A stretch of 64,000 bases of DNA from an uncultured Oscillospiraceae bacterium (GTDB lineage: Bacteria; Bacillota; Clostridia; Oscillospirales; Oscillospiraceae). How positions within the stretch are numbered: the stretch's first letter is position 1; every line of letters begins with the position of its first letter. Under the pieces are notes generated by a model. It did no database searches. It saw only the letters and a list, made by a program, of their open reading frames with translations, and was not told the DNA's origin. The DNA lies in the NCBI GenBank assembly GCA_934569045.1, contig CAKTJX010000009.1, positions 1 through 64,000 of the forward strand, read 5' to 3'. Shown here piece by piece: positions 9,254 through 18,041 of the stretch. Position numbers and translations under genes: made by a program.

Positions 9254-10681
9254 ATGAAAAACAGCGAAAAAACTCTGGATATGATCGTGAACCTCTGCAA
9301 AAACAGAGGCTATGTCTATGCCGGCTCCGAAATTTACGGCGGTCTGGCCAACGCCTGGGACTACGGCCCTCTGGGTGTGGAATTCAAGAACAACGTGAAA
9401 AAGGCCTGGATGAAGAAGTTTGTCCAGGAGTCCGACTACAATGTAGGTCTGGACGCCGCCATTCTGATGAACCCTACCACCTGGGTCACCACCGGCCATG
9501 TGGGCAACTTCTCCGACCCGCTGGTGGACTGCAAGGGCTGCGGCTCCCGGCAGCGGGCGGACAAGCTGATTGAGGCCTGCGAGGCGGGCAGGGAAGTCAA
9601 CGTAGACGCCATGAGCTTCGAGGAAATGGACAAGTTCGTGGCCGAGCACGAGGAAGTGGTGTGCCCCAACTGCGGCAAGCACAACTTTACCCCCATCCGC
9701 AAGTTCAACCTGATGTTCAAGACCCAGATCGGTGTCACCGAGGACTCCTCCTCCACCGTCTATCTGCGGCCCGAGACCGCCCAGGGCATCTTTGTGAACT
9801 TCGCCAACATTCAGCGCACCACCCGGAAGAAGCTGCCCTTCGGCGTGTGCCAGGTGGGCAAGGCCTTCCGCAACGAGATCACCCCGGGCAACTTCACCTT
9901 CCGCACCCGGGAATTCGAGCAGATGGAGTGCGAATTCTTCTGCCAGCCCGGCACGGACCTGGAGTGGTTTGCCTACTGGAAGGACTTCTGCAAGAACTGG
10001 CTGATCTCCCTGGGCATCAAAGAGGACTCCCTGCGGCTGCGGGACCATGAGCCCGCCGAGCTGGCCTTCTATTCCCGGGCCACCACCGACATTGAGTATC
10101 AGTTCCCCTTCGGCAGCGGCTGGGGCGAGCTGTGGGGCATTGCCGACCGGACCAATTACGACCTGGGCCGCCATCAGGAGGCCTCCGGCAAGAGCCTGGA
10201 GTACTTCGACCAGGAGAAGGGCGAGCACTATATCCCCTACGTCATTGAGCCTTCCCTGGGCTGCGACCGGGTGGCCCTGGCCTTCCTGTGCGAGGCCTAC
10301 GATGAGGAAGTGGTGGGCCAGGACAAGAAGGGCAACCCCGATATCCGCACCGTGCTGCACCTGCACCCCGCCCTGGCCCCCTTCAAGGCGGCAATCCTGC
10401 CTCTGAGCAAGAAGCTGAGCCCCAAGGCCGAGGAAATCTACCATATGCTGCAAAAGGACTTTATGGTGGACTTTGACGATGCCGGTTCCATCGGCAAGCG
10501 CTACCGCCGGGAAGACGAGATCGGCACCCCCCTGTGCGTCACCGTGGACTTCCAGACCGTAGGCGACGAAAACACCCCCGCCGACAACTGCGTCACCGTC
10601 CGCGACCGCGACACCATGGAGCAGGTCCGCATCCCCATCAGCGAGCTGAAGGATTACATCGCCAAGAAGTGCGAATTCTAA
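9254..10681 (+). CDS. glyQS: Glycyl-tRNA synthetase, dimeric type
   Basis: A class II synthetase charging tRNA-Gly. The 475-residue product is the alpha2 type, not the separate alpha/beta subunits of many bacteria. Motifs: [14 protein letters not shown] near residue 28, a zinc-knuckle-like pair C93KGC96 and C137PNC140, motif 2 [21 protein letters not shown] and motif 3 near [14 protein letters not shown]. Start: the ATG at 9254 after GGGGGAAAG, close behind a consensus promoter; in-frame codons upstream are unrelated. A hairpin with a T-run follows the stop. It appears to be a single-gene transcript. Confidence 0.97.
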   Translation: MKNSEKTLDMIVNLCKNRGYVYAGSEIYGGLANAWDYGPLGVEFKNNVKKAWMKKFVQESDYNVGLDAAILMNPTTWVTTGHVGNFSDPLVDCKGCGSRQRADKLIEACEAGREVNVDAMSFEEMDKFVAEHEEVVCPNCGKHNFTPIRKFNLMFKTQIGVTEDSSSTVYLRPETAQGIFVNFANIQRTTRKKLPFGVCQVGKAFRNEITPGNFTFRTREFEQMECEFFCQPGTDLEWFAYWKDFCKNWLISLGIKEDSLRLRDHEPAELAFYSRATTDIEYQFPFGSGWGELWGIADRTNYDLGRHQEASGKSLEYFDQEKGEHYIPYVIEPSLGCDRVALAFLCEAYDEEVVGQDKKGNPDIRTVLHLHPALAPFKAAILPLSKKLSPKAEEIYHMLQKDFMVDFDDAGSIGKRYRREDEIGTPLCVTVDFQTVGDENTPADNCVTVRDRDTMEQVRIPISELKDYIAKKCEF

Positions 10682-10692
10682 GTGAAGAAATC

Positions 10693-10724
10693 TTCCCCCG
10701 GGCGAAAGCCTGGGGGATTTTCTG
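10693..10724 (+). terminator. Intrinsic terminator of glyQS
   Basis: Stem TCCCCCGGGC/GCCTGGGGGA followed by TTTTCT, starting 12 nt after the stop codon. Confidence 0.75.
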
Positions 10725-10750
10725 TAGGCTTCAGCCTCCGGGGGGACGAA

Positions 10751-10975
10751 TTGACAATTGACAATGCGAATCAATCGTTGAAATGTTTAAAAATTTTATG
10801 GATATTCTTGCCTTTTAAAACTTTTGAGCCTCGTAGGGGCGGCTACCAGCCGCCCGGAAGGTATCGAAAGTGAGCTGTGAAAACGAAACGCTCAGGCCTC
10901 GTCGTTTCCGGGCGGCTAATAGCCGCCCCTACGGGCCCCAACGATTGATTCGCATTGTCAACTGTCAACTGATTA
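10751..10975. repeat. Long inverted-repeat element containing palindromic repeat copy 5 (10833-10932)
   Basis: About 27-bp terminal inverted repeats (left TGACAATGCGAATCAATCG, right CGATTGATTCGCATTGTCA) enclose the 100-bp core. This is the clearest complete copy of the long form. The 377-bp gap 10682-11058 holds it, the glyQS terminator and the murI promoter. Confidence 0.92.
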
Positions 10976-10979
10976 CGCC

Positions 10980-11008
10980 TTGCAATTCTCCCGCCGATTT
11001 GTTATAAT
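10980..11008 (+). promoter_or_regulatory. Promoter of the murI-udk-HAD-DUF89 operon
   Basis: TTGCAA (10980-10985), 17 bp, TATAAT (11003-11008), directly after the repeat element. Confidence 0.8.
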
Positions 11009-11058
11009 TTACCCTGTATAGCTCCTGCCAAAAGACAGAAATTGAGGAACCAAAGCAG

Positions 11059-11868
11059 GTGAAACTATTGAACACCAAAGAGGATTATATTGGCGTGATC
11101 GATTCCGGGGTGGGCGGCATCAGTGTGCTGCGGCATCTGCGGCGGGTCATGCCCAATGAGAAATTTTTATATTACGGCGACTCCGCCAACGCCCCCTACG
11201 GCATCAAAAGCCGCGAAGAGGTGGAAGCCCTGTCCTTTGCCGTGGTGGAAAAGCTCCTGGGCCGGGGGCTGAAGGCGCTGGTGGTGGCCTGCAACACCGC
11301 CACCTCCGCGGCCATCGGGGATCTGCGGGCCCGGTATCCCGACCTGATCATTGTGGGCATTGAGCCCGCCCTGAAGCTGGCGGCAGACCGCTACCCCGGC
11401 GGGGGCATCGGCGTCATGGCCACCCCCATGACCCTGCGGGAGGAGAAATTCGCCCGGCTGCTCCACCGCTATGAGACGGAGTGCGACATCTACAAAATTC
11501 CCGCCCCCCGGCTGGTGGAGATCGTTGAGGCGGGCAAGGTGGATACCCGGCGGACCATCGATATGCTCCAGCGGCTGTTCATCCCCTACCGGGGGCGGCT
11601 GGACGCGCTGGTGCTGGGCTGCACCCACTATCCCTTCGCCTCCCACACCATTTCCCGGATTCTGGGGGGCCAGGTGGACATTCTGGACGGCGGCGACGGC
11701 ACGGCACGGGAAACCAGGCGCCGCCTGGAGGAGGCGGGGCTGCTGCGGGAGGGCCCCGGCGAGGTGATCATTGAAAACAGCCGGAATTCCCCGGAAATTC
11801 TGCGGCTCTCCTGGCGCTTGCTGGAGGGAACGCATAAAATGCAAGAGGAGAAAGAGCATGGGAAATGA
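11059..11868 (+). CDS. murI: Glutamate racemase
   Basis: Makes D-glutamate for peptidoglycan by cofactor-independent racemisation. The 269-residue protein carries D15SGVGG, C78NTATS (first catalytic Cys) and LGCTHYPF (second catalytic Cys) with the expected spacing. A GTG start at 11059 follows a modest GAGGAAC site. It is the first gene of a four-gene operon and overlaps udk by 11 nt. Confidence 0.95.
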   Translation: MKLLNTKEDYIGVIDSGVGGISVLRHLRRVMPNEKFLYYGDSANAPYGIKSREEVEALSFAVVEKLLGRGLKALVVACNTATSAAIGDLRARYPDLIIVGIEPALKLAADRYPGGGIGVMATPMTLREEKFARLLHRYETECDIYKIPAPRLVEIVEAGKVDTRRTIDMLQRLFIPYRGRLDALVLGCTHYPFASHTISRILGGQVDILDGGDGTARETRRRLEEAGLLREGPGEVIIENSRNSPEILRLSWRLLEGTHKMQEEKEHGK

Positions 11869-12487
11869 GGAGATTCTGGTCATCGGCATCGCCGGCGGCT
11901 CCGCCAGCGGCAAGACGACCCTGATGAAAAACCTGATTGCGGACTGTGAGGACTCCGTAACGGTGCTGAGCCACGACAACTACTACAAGCGCCACGACGA
12001 GCTGACCTACGAGGAGCGCAGCCACTTGAACTACGATGAGCCCGATGCCTTCGACACCAGTCTGATGGTCTACCACCTGGATCAGCTGCGCCACGGCCAC
12101 GCCATCGAGTGCCCGGTATACGATTTCACGGTGCACAACCGCAGCGAGGAGACCATTCACTTAGAGCCCAGTAAGGTGATCATTGTAGAGGGCATCCTGA
12201 TTTTTGAAAACCAGGAGCTCCGGGATCTGATGGACATTCGGATTTTTGTGGACTCCGATGCGGACATCCGCCTGTGCCGCCGAATCCGGCGGGATGTAAA
12301 CAAGCGGGGCCGCTCTCTGGAGAGCGTGCTGGATCAGTACCAGCAGACGGTAAAGCCCATGCACGAACGCTACGTAGAGCCCAGCAAGCGCTACGCCCAC
12401 CTGGTGGTCCCGGAGGGCGGGAAGAATATGGTGGCGCTGGATATGATCATCAGTAGGATTCGGAGACATTTAAGGGAGAACGGGTAA
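11858..12487 (+). CDS. udk: Uridine kinase (P-loop nucleoside kinase)
   Basis: Phosphorylates uridine/cytidine in pyrimidine salvage. The 209-residue product has the P-loop GIAGGSASGKTT (residues 10-21), HDNYYKRHDELTYEERSHLNYDEPDAF-type substrate segment (seen in two halves around residues 35-60), IVEGILIFEN as Walker B and the lid RRIRRDVNKRGR. The ATG at 11858 follows AAGAGGAG inside the end of murI, so translation is coupled. Confidence 0.94.
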   Translation: MGNEEILVIGIAGGSASGKTTLMKNLIADCEDSVTVLSHDNYYKRHDELTYEERSHLNYDEPDAFDTSLMVYHLDQLRHGHAIECPVYDFTVHNRSEETIHLEPSKVIIVEGILIFENQELRDLMDIRIFVDSDADIRLCRRIRRDVNKRGRSLESVLDQYQQTVKPMHERYVEPSKRYAHLVVPEGGKNMVALDMIISRIRRHLRENG

Positions 12488-12497
12488 GGAGAACAAT

Positions 12498-13133
12498 TTG
12501 GAAAGCTTGATTTTCGACATCGACGGCACCCTCTGGGACTCCCGGGCGTTGGTGGCCGAGGGGTATAATATCCAGCTGCGCAAGGAAGGGCTGGAGCGGC
12601 TGTGTACCAATGCAGAAGCGTTAAAGCCCCTGTTCGGCAAGGTCATGACCGAGATCGGGGACGCGCTGTTCGGGGAGTTTCCGCCCGAAATCCGCTATCC
12701 GCTGATGGAGCGGTGCATGGCCACGGAGAACGCCTATCTGCGGGAAAACCCCTGCCGCATCGGCTACCCCGGCGTGCGGGACACCCTGGAGGAGCTGAAA
12801 AAGACCCATCGGCTGTTCATCGTCAGCAACAGCCAGCAGGGCTACCCGGAGCTGTGCATCCGCAAGCTGGGGCTGGAAGGGCTCATTGAGGGCCACCTGT
12901 GCTTTGGGGACACCGGCACGGACAAGGGAACCACCATCCGCCGCCTGATGGAGCGCTGGAGCATTTCCTCCGCCGCCTATGTGGGCGACACCCAGGGGGA
13001 CATGGAGGCAACCTACGCCGCGGGGCTGCCCTTCATCTGGGCGGACTACGGCTTTGGTGTGCCCACCAAATACGATCTGCGGATCTCGGCCTTCCGGGAG
13101 CTGCTGACGCTGCGGGAGGAGGGAAAGCTGTGA
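12498..13133 (+). CDS. HAD-superfamily hydrolase (phosphoglycolate phosphatase-like)
   Basis: A 211-residue phosphatase-like protein with all four HAD motifs: FDIDGTLWD (nucleophile and acid-base Asp, residues 6-14), IVSNSQ, the Lys of TDKGTTIRRL, and VGDTQGDMEATYAAG. An alpha-helical C1-type cap lies between motifs 1 and 2. The substrate cannot be assigned. A TTG start at 12498 fits AAGGAGA 7 nt upstream. It overlaps the DUF89 gene by 4 nt; since both may be metabolite phosphatases, a house-cleaning role is possible (inference). Confidence 0.85.
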   Translation: MESLIFDIDGTLWDSRALVAEGYNIQLRKEGLERLCTNAEALKPLFGKVMTEIGDALFGEFPPEIRYPLMERCMATENAYLRENPCRIGYPGVRDTLEELKKTHRLFIVSNSQQGYPELCIRKLGLEGLIEGHLCFGDTGTDKGTTIRRLMERWSISSAAYVGDTQGDMEATYAAGLPFIWADYGFGVPTKYDLRISAFRELLTLREEGKL

Positions 13134-14011
13134 GCATCGCCATGGACACCGCCTGCCTGGAGTGCCAGATGCGCCGGAACCTGGCTGTGGTCCGTGCCCT
13201 GGGCACGGAGGAAAAGGCCATGGAATTTATGCGGGGCTGGATGGAGATTGTCCAAAATCTGCCCCCGGACGCCCCCTCTCCCTGCACGGGGCCTGCCACC
13301 AATGAATTGCTGCACAGGCTCTACGGCCTGGATTTGGACCGCTTCAAGCAGGAAAAAGAACAGTCCAACGCCTTTGCCCTGGAAAACAGGGACCGGGTGC
13401 GCCGGGAGGTGGACGCGGCGGAGGACCCCGTCTATGCCGGGCTGCAATTCTCCATTCTGGGCAACTATTTAGACTTTTCCGCCTTGCAGGGCCAGGTCAG
13501 CTTTGACACCCTGACGGAGATGCTGGAGAAGGCCCGCCATATTGAAGTGGACCGGCCCACCTACGAACGGTTCCGGCAGGAGCTCTCCGCGGCAGGGAAT
13601 CTACTGTACCTGACGGACAACGCCGGGGAAATCGGCTTTGACCGGATTTTTGCCGAGACGCTGCAAAAGGCCTATCCGAATCTGACCATCACCTTCTGCG
13701 TCCGGGGCGGCATTGCCGCCAACGATGCCACCCGCGAAGATGCCCGGGCCGTGGGGCTCCCCTTCCCGGTCATTGATAACGGCAACTGCGTGGCAGGCAC
13801 CCTGCCGGAGCTGCTGGGGAAGGAGGCGAAAGCCGCCTTTGACACCGCCGATGTGATTTTTTCCAAGGGCATGGGCAATGTGGAGACCTTGCTCGGCTGT
13901 GGGAAAAATATCTACTACGCCTTCCTTGTAAAGTGCCAGCGCTTTGTAAACCTTATGGGCCGGCCTCTCATGACCCCCATGCTGGTGCGGGAGCGGGACA
14001 GGCGGACTTAA
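13130..14011 (+). CDS. DUF89 family metal-dependent (damage-control) phosphatase
   Basis: A 293-residue protein with a CLECQMRR segment near the N-terminus, LTDNAGEIGFD around residue 155 and FSKGMGNVETL near 245. These are the conserved Asp/Asn/Lys motifs of the DUF89/ARMT1 fold, whose studied members hydrolyse phosphorylated metabolites and are proposed to remove damaged ones. I use the GTG at 13130, which overlaps the HAD stop (GTGA); an ATG at 13142 is the alternative. It is last in the murI operon. The substrate is unknown. Confidence 0.82.
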   Translation: MSIAMDTACLECQMRRNLAVVRALGTEEKAMEFMRGWMEIVQNLPPDAPSPCTGPATNELLHRLYGLDLDRFKQEKEQSNAFALENRDRVRREVDAAEDPVYAGLQFSILGNYLDFSALQGQVSFDTLTEMLEKARHIEVDRPTYERFRQELSAAGNLLYLTDNAGEIGFDRIFAETLQKAYPNLTITFCVRGGIAANDATREDARAVGLPFPVIDNGNCVAGTLPELLGKEAKAAFDTADVIFSKGMGNVETLLGCGKNIYYAFLVKCQRFVNLMGRPLMTPMLVRERDRRT

Positions 14012-14098
14012 ATTTGGACACATCCTGGGATTGTGTATAAAAACGGCCTGCAAAGGTAACGAAAACCACGAAAGAACCGGCCCCTTCCCAGAATTTGC

Positions 14099-14127
14099 TT
14101 GACAAAAGATTGGCAAGACGTTACTCT
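14099..14127 (+). promoter_or_regulatory. Possible promoter of glgP
   Basis: A consensus TTGACA at 14099-14104 is followed after 17 bp by the weak TACTCT. The rest of the 238-bp gap before glgP shows nothing recognisable. Confidence 0.45.
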
Positions 14128-14249
14128 ATACATTGGACACTGTCCATAGGTTACGAAACACTTCCCTCTGGACGGTTTTACAGACAGAGAGACCGTTCCC
14201 TGTCAGCCAAACACAAAAGGCGGCCCAAGCGCCGCTTGGAGATTGGAGC

Positions 14250-16589
14250 ATGAAGATGAATTACGATTGCAATAATATCCTCAAATGGACCGAGGCCCAG
14301 CTGAAGTACACCTACGACGTGACGCTGCAGGAGGCCACCCCGCAGGAGCTGCATGAGGCTCTGGGCGAGGCGGTTATGATGGCCATTTCCGACAACTGGA
14401 ACAGCAGCAAGCGGGCAAGACTTCAGCAGCGGAAGGCCTACTACTTCTCCGCCGAGTACCTGATCGGCCGGCTGGTGTATTCCAACCTGTACAATCTGGG
14501 CATCCTGGACGAGATGAAGCAGCTCTTTGCCGCCCGTGGCGTGGATCTGGCCATTCTGGAGGATATCGAGGACGCGGCTCTGGGCAACGGCGGTCTGGGC
14601 CGTCTGGCAGCCTGCTTCCTGGACAGCGCCGCCAGCTGCGACCTGCCCCTGTCCGGCTACGGCCTGCGCTATAAGTTCGGCCTGTTCAAGCAGAGCTTCG
14701 ATGAGCAGGGCAGCCAGAAGGAGAACGCGGACGACTGGGCTAAGTATGGCGACCCCTGGTCCTACCGCCGGTACAACCACACCGTCAAGGTCAAGTTCCC
14801 GGATCACACCGTGCTGGCCGTGCCCTACGATGTGCCCATCATCGGCTACGGCACCAACAATATCAACACCCTGCGCCTGTGGCAGTGCGAGGCCGAGGAG
14901 GAGCTGGACTTCAACGCCTTCAACGACCAGGACTACCTGCGGGCTTTGGCCCAGAAGAACAAGGCAGAGGACATCACCCGTGTGCTCTACCCCAACGACT
15001 CCACCTGGGAGGGCAAGCGCCTGCGCATCAAGCAGCAGTATGTGCTGTCCTCCGCCTCCCTGCAGGATATGCTGCGGACCTTCAAGACTGCCCACGGCAA
15101 CGATCTGAGCCGGTTTGCCGACTACTACGCCGTGCAGCTGAACGACACCCACCCCGCCATGTCCATCCCGGAGCTGATCCGGCTGCTGATGGAAGAGGGC
15201 ATGGACTTTGATCAGAGCTTCTCCATTGCCCAGCGGACCTTCTCCTACACCAACCACACCGTCATGAGCGAGGCCCTGGAAAAGTGGCCCCTGGATCTGC
15301 TGGGCAGCGTGGTGCCGGAGATTGTGGACATCATCCGCCGCATTGACGACAAGCTGAAGCGGGAGCATCCGGGCCTGTATATTATCAAGGACAACACCGC
15401 CCACATGGCGAACCTTTCCGTCTATGTCAGCAGCTACGTCAACGGCGTGGCCGAAATCCACAGCCAGATTCTGAAGGACGACCTGTTCCGCGACTGGTAC
15501 CAGGTCTTCCCCGACCGGTTCCAGAACAAGACCAACGGTGTCACTCCCCGGCGCTGGCTGGGCCTGTGCAACCCGGAGCTGACCCAGCTGCTGAAGTACC
15601 GCATCGGCGGCGACTTCCTGAAGGACCTGGACCGTCTGGCCGCCCTGAAGCCCATGATCGACGATGACATGGTGCGTCAGTTCAACGCCCTCAAGCGGGA
15701 GAAGAAGGAGCAGCTGTGCAAGGTCATCGCCGAGCACGAGGGCGTGCAGCTGAACCCGGACTTCATCTTTGACGTGCAGGTAAAGCGGCTCCACGAGTAC
15801 AAGCGGCAGCTGATGAACGCCCTGTCCATTGTGGATATCTATTTCCGCCTGAAGAACGGCGAGCTGCCGGACTTCCATCCCACCGCCTTCATCTTCGGCG
15901 CCAAGTCCGCCCCCGGCTATGCCCGGGCCAAGGCCATCATCCGCTACATCAACCGGATCGCCAAGATGATCAACAACGATCCCGATGTGGCCGACAAGCT
16001 GAAGGTGGTCTTTGTTCAGAACTACAACTGCTCCTACGCCGAACACATCATCCCCGCCGCCGATATCTCCGAGCAGATCTCCCCCGCCGGCACCGAGGCT
16101 TCCGGCACCGGCAACATGAAGCTGATGCTCAACGGCGCGGTGACCCTGGGCACCCTGGACGGTGCCAACGTGGAAATCGCACAGGAGGCCGGCATCGAGA
16201 ACGAGTATATCTTCGGCCACACCGTTCAGGAGATCAACGCCGCCAAGGACAGCTACTATGCCCGGGGCATCTACGACTCCGACTACCACCTGCACCGTGC
16301 CATTGACACCCTGGTGGACGGCACCGTGCCCACGGACGATGCCCAGCGGGAGCTGTACCACGCCCTGCTGGACGGCGCTTCCTGGCACAAGGCGGACAAC
16401 TACTTTGTGCTGCTGGACTACGCCTCCTACATGGATGCCAAGCTCCGCGCCAACCACGACTACGCCGACCGTCTGGCCTTCGGCCACAAGTGCCTGGAGA
16501 ACGTAGCCTCCGCCTCCAAGTTCTCCTCCGACCGTACCATCCGCCAGTATTCCGACGAGATCTGGCACATCAAGCCGGTGAAGTTCTAA
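14250..16589 (+). CDS. glgP: Glycogen/alpha-glucan phosphorylase
   Basis: Releases glucose-1-phosphate from storage glucans. The 779-residue product has the family length. Motifs: YYFSAEYLIGRL near the N-terminus, EDAALGNGGLGRLAACFLDS, the catalytic-core NKTNGVTPRRWL, VKRLHEYKRQLMN, and the PLP-lysine segment EASGTGNMKLMLNGA. I start at the ATG at 14250 (MKMNYDCNN), with GGAG 8-12 nt ahead; 39 in-frame upstream codons look unrelated. It stands alone, with a strong terminator behind it; no glgA/B/C genes are in the window. Confidence 0.95.
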   Translation: MKMNYDCNNILKWTEAQLKYTYDVTLQEATPQELHEALGEAVMMAISDNWNSSKRARLQQRKAYYFSAEYLIGRLVYSNLYNLGILDEMKQLFAARGVDLAILEDIEDAALGNGGLGRLAACFLDSAASCDLPLSGYGLRYKFGLFKQSFDEQGSQKENADDWAKYGDPWSYRRYNHTVKVKFPDHTVLAVPYDVPIIGYGTNNINTLRLWQCEAEEELDFNAFNDQDYLRALAQKNKAEDITRVLYPNDSTWEGKRLRIKQQYVLSSASLQDMLRTFKTAHGNDLSRFADYYAVQLNDTHPAMSIPELIRLLMEEGMDFDQSFSIAQRTFSYTNHTVMSEALEKWPLDLLGSVVPEIVDIIRRIDDKLKREHPGLYIIKDNTAHMANLSVYVSSYVNGVAEIHSQILKDDLFRDWYQVFPDRFQNKTNGVTPRRWLGLCNPELTQLLKYRIGGDFLKDLDRLAALKPMIDDDMVRQFNALKREKKEQLCKVIAEHEGVQLNPDFIFDVQVKRLHEYKRQLMNALSIVDIYFRLKNGELPDFHPTAFIFGAKSAPGYARAKAIIRYINRIAKMINNDPDVADKLKVVFVQNYNCSYAEHIIPAADISEQISPAGTEASGTGNMKLMLNGAVTLGTLDGANVEIAQEAGIENEYIFGHTVQEINAAKDSYYARGIYDSDYHLHRAIDTLVDGTVPTDDAQRELYHALLDGASWHKADNYFVLLDYASYMDAKLRANHDYADRLAFGHKCLENVASASKFSSDRTIRQYSDEIWHIKPVKF

Positions 16590-16600
16590 AAACCGCATAA

Positions 16601-16635
16601 AAAATCAGCCAGCAGAAATGTTGGCTGATTTTTTT
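16601..16635 (+). terminator. Intrinsic terminator of glgP
   Basis: AAATCAGCCA pairs with TGGCTGATTT across a short loop and ends in seven Ts, 12 nt after the stop. Confidence 0.88.
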
Positions 16636-16659
16636 CGCTCAAAGTACTGACGCGCCCGG

Positions 16660-16716
16660 TTGAACGTATACCCTGACGGGGAACCCCTACCTTCCCCAAG
16701 GGGAAGGCGGTGGGGA
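16660..16716. repeat. GTATACGTTCA-type repeat (half copy)
   Basis: CCCGGTTGAACGTATACCC is followed by CCCTACCTTCCCC/GGGGAAGGCGG. It matches the left half of the element at 2888 and lies between the convergent glgP and glycerate kinase genes. Confidence 0.65.
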
Positions 16717-16718
16717 TC

Positions 16719-17951
16719 TCATGGCAGCAGCAGAACGGTGACATCGTTGACATTGGTGCCGGTGGGCCCGGTAAAGATCAGACCGTCTACGGCCTTCAGG
16801 GCGGTGTAGGCATCGTTTCGGTTCAGGACCGCTTCAACCGCATAGCCCTTTTCCGCCAAGGCCTCCGCGGTGCGGCCGTCTACGAAGCCCCCCGCCGCAT
16901 CGGTGGGGCCGTCAGTGCCGTCGCTGCCGATGCTGAACAGAGCCGCCCGGAGGCCCGCCAGCTGGGGCGCGGCGGCAAGGGCCAGCTCTTGGTTGCGCCC
17001 GCCCTTGCCGCTGCCCAGAAGCTTCACCACCGTTTCGCCCCCTGCCAGGTAGGCGGTTTTCCCCTGCCCCGCGTGGGTCCGGGCAATGGAGCCCAGGAAG
17101 CTGCCCGCTTCCCGGGCCTGACAGCTGAGCTGATCCGTCAGCAGGACAGGGCGGTAGCCCAGGGTCCGGCAGCGCTCCGCCGCGGCGGCACACAGATGCC
17201 GCACACTGCCGGTAATCCGGCAGTCTACATTTTCCAGGGCCTTCGGCGTCTCCCGGTCCAGCAGGGACCAGGCCAGCGGGGAAAGCTTCAAGTGATAGCC
17301 CTCCGCCACCACCCGGGCGTCAGCACAGGTGCTGCTGTCCGGGCTGACGGGGCCGGAGGCGATCATATCCAGCGGGTCCCCCAGGATATCGCTGAGCACA
17401 ATGCCAAAAACACGGGCAGGCGCGCAGGCCTGGGCAAACCGGCCGCCTTTTACCCCGGAAAGCCGCTTGCGGATTGCGTTGATCTGGGTAATGCCCGCCC
17501 CGCAGGCCAGCAGCTGGTTATTGATGTCCTGTAATTCTTCCAGCGGAATCAGGGGCTTTTCCAGCAGGGCGCTGCCGCCGCCGGAGAGCAGGAACAGAAC
17601 CGTATCCTGCTCCGTCAAGCCCCGGACCATGTTCAGCGCCGCCGCCGTGGCGTGAACGCCGTTTTCATCCGGCACCGGATGGCCCGCCTCATAGCACACG
17701 AGATTCCCGATCGGCCCCTTGCTGTGGCCGTATTTTGTAATCAGCATCCCCCGGGTAATCCGGCTGCCCAGCGCCTCCCAGGCGGCATTGCTCATCTGCC
17801 AGGCCGCCTTGCCCACGGCGATCAGCACGATTTTTCCGGGGAATTCCGCCTGCGCCAGGGCGCTTTTCACCGCGGCATCGGGCTGCACGGCGGCAATGGC
17901 CGCCTCCCAGATGGTCTGCGCGTCGGCGCGCAAAGTCTTCCATTGTGTCAT
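16719..17951 (-). CDS. Glycerate 2-kinase, MOFRL family
   Basis: A 410-residue kinase of the GckA/TtuD type, which phosphorylates D-glycerate to 2-phosphoglycerate; older records often call it hydroxypyruvate reductase. Visible: VGKAAWQMSNAA, FLLSGGGSALLEKP, NAIRKRLSGVKGGRFA, LSDILGDPLDMIASGP, and the C-terminal MOFRL domain GKGGRNQELALA with SIGSDGTDGPTDAAGGFVD. Start: ATG 17951 after AAAGGAG. It is the third gene of the esterase-GntP-kinase cluster, supporting growth on a sugar acid that ends in glycerate. Confidence 0.9.
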   Translation of the reverse strand: MTQWKTLRADAQTIWEAAIAAVQPDAAVKSALAQAEFPGKIVLIAVGKAAWQMSNAAWEALGSRITRGMLITKYGHSKGPIGNLVCYEAGHPVPDENGVHATAAALNMVRGLTEQDTVLFLLSGGGSALLEKPLIPLEELQDINNQLLACGAGITQINAIRKRLSGVKGGRFAQACAPARVFGIVLSDILGDPLDMIASGPVSPDSSTCADARVVAEGYHLKLSPLAWSLLDRETPKALENVDCRITGSVRHLCAAAAERCRTLGYRPVLLTDQLSCQAREAGSFLGSIARTHAGQGKTAYLAGGETVVKLLGSGKGGRNQELALAAAPQLAGLRAALFSIGSDGTDGPTDAAGGFVDGRTAEALAEKGYAVEAVLNRNDAYTALKAVDGLIFTGPTGTNVNDVTVLLLP

Positions 17952-17970
17952 TGATTTTCTCCTTTCCAGT

Positions 17971-18030
17971 TGAACAGAAAGCGGCGGGGCCGTCAAGGGA
18001 TGCCGCAGCAGTCCTTTTCGGCCCCGCCGA
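17971..18030 (-). other. Intercistronic hairpin between gntP-like gene and glycerate kinase
   Basis: GGCGGGGCCG and CGGCCCCGCC form a 10-bp GC stem with a ~38-nt interior. Without a T-run it may tune downstream expression or protect the upstream message. Confidence 0.45.
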
Positions 18031-18041
18031 TGGTCGCGGGA

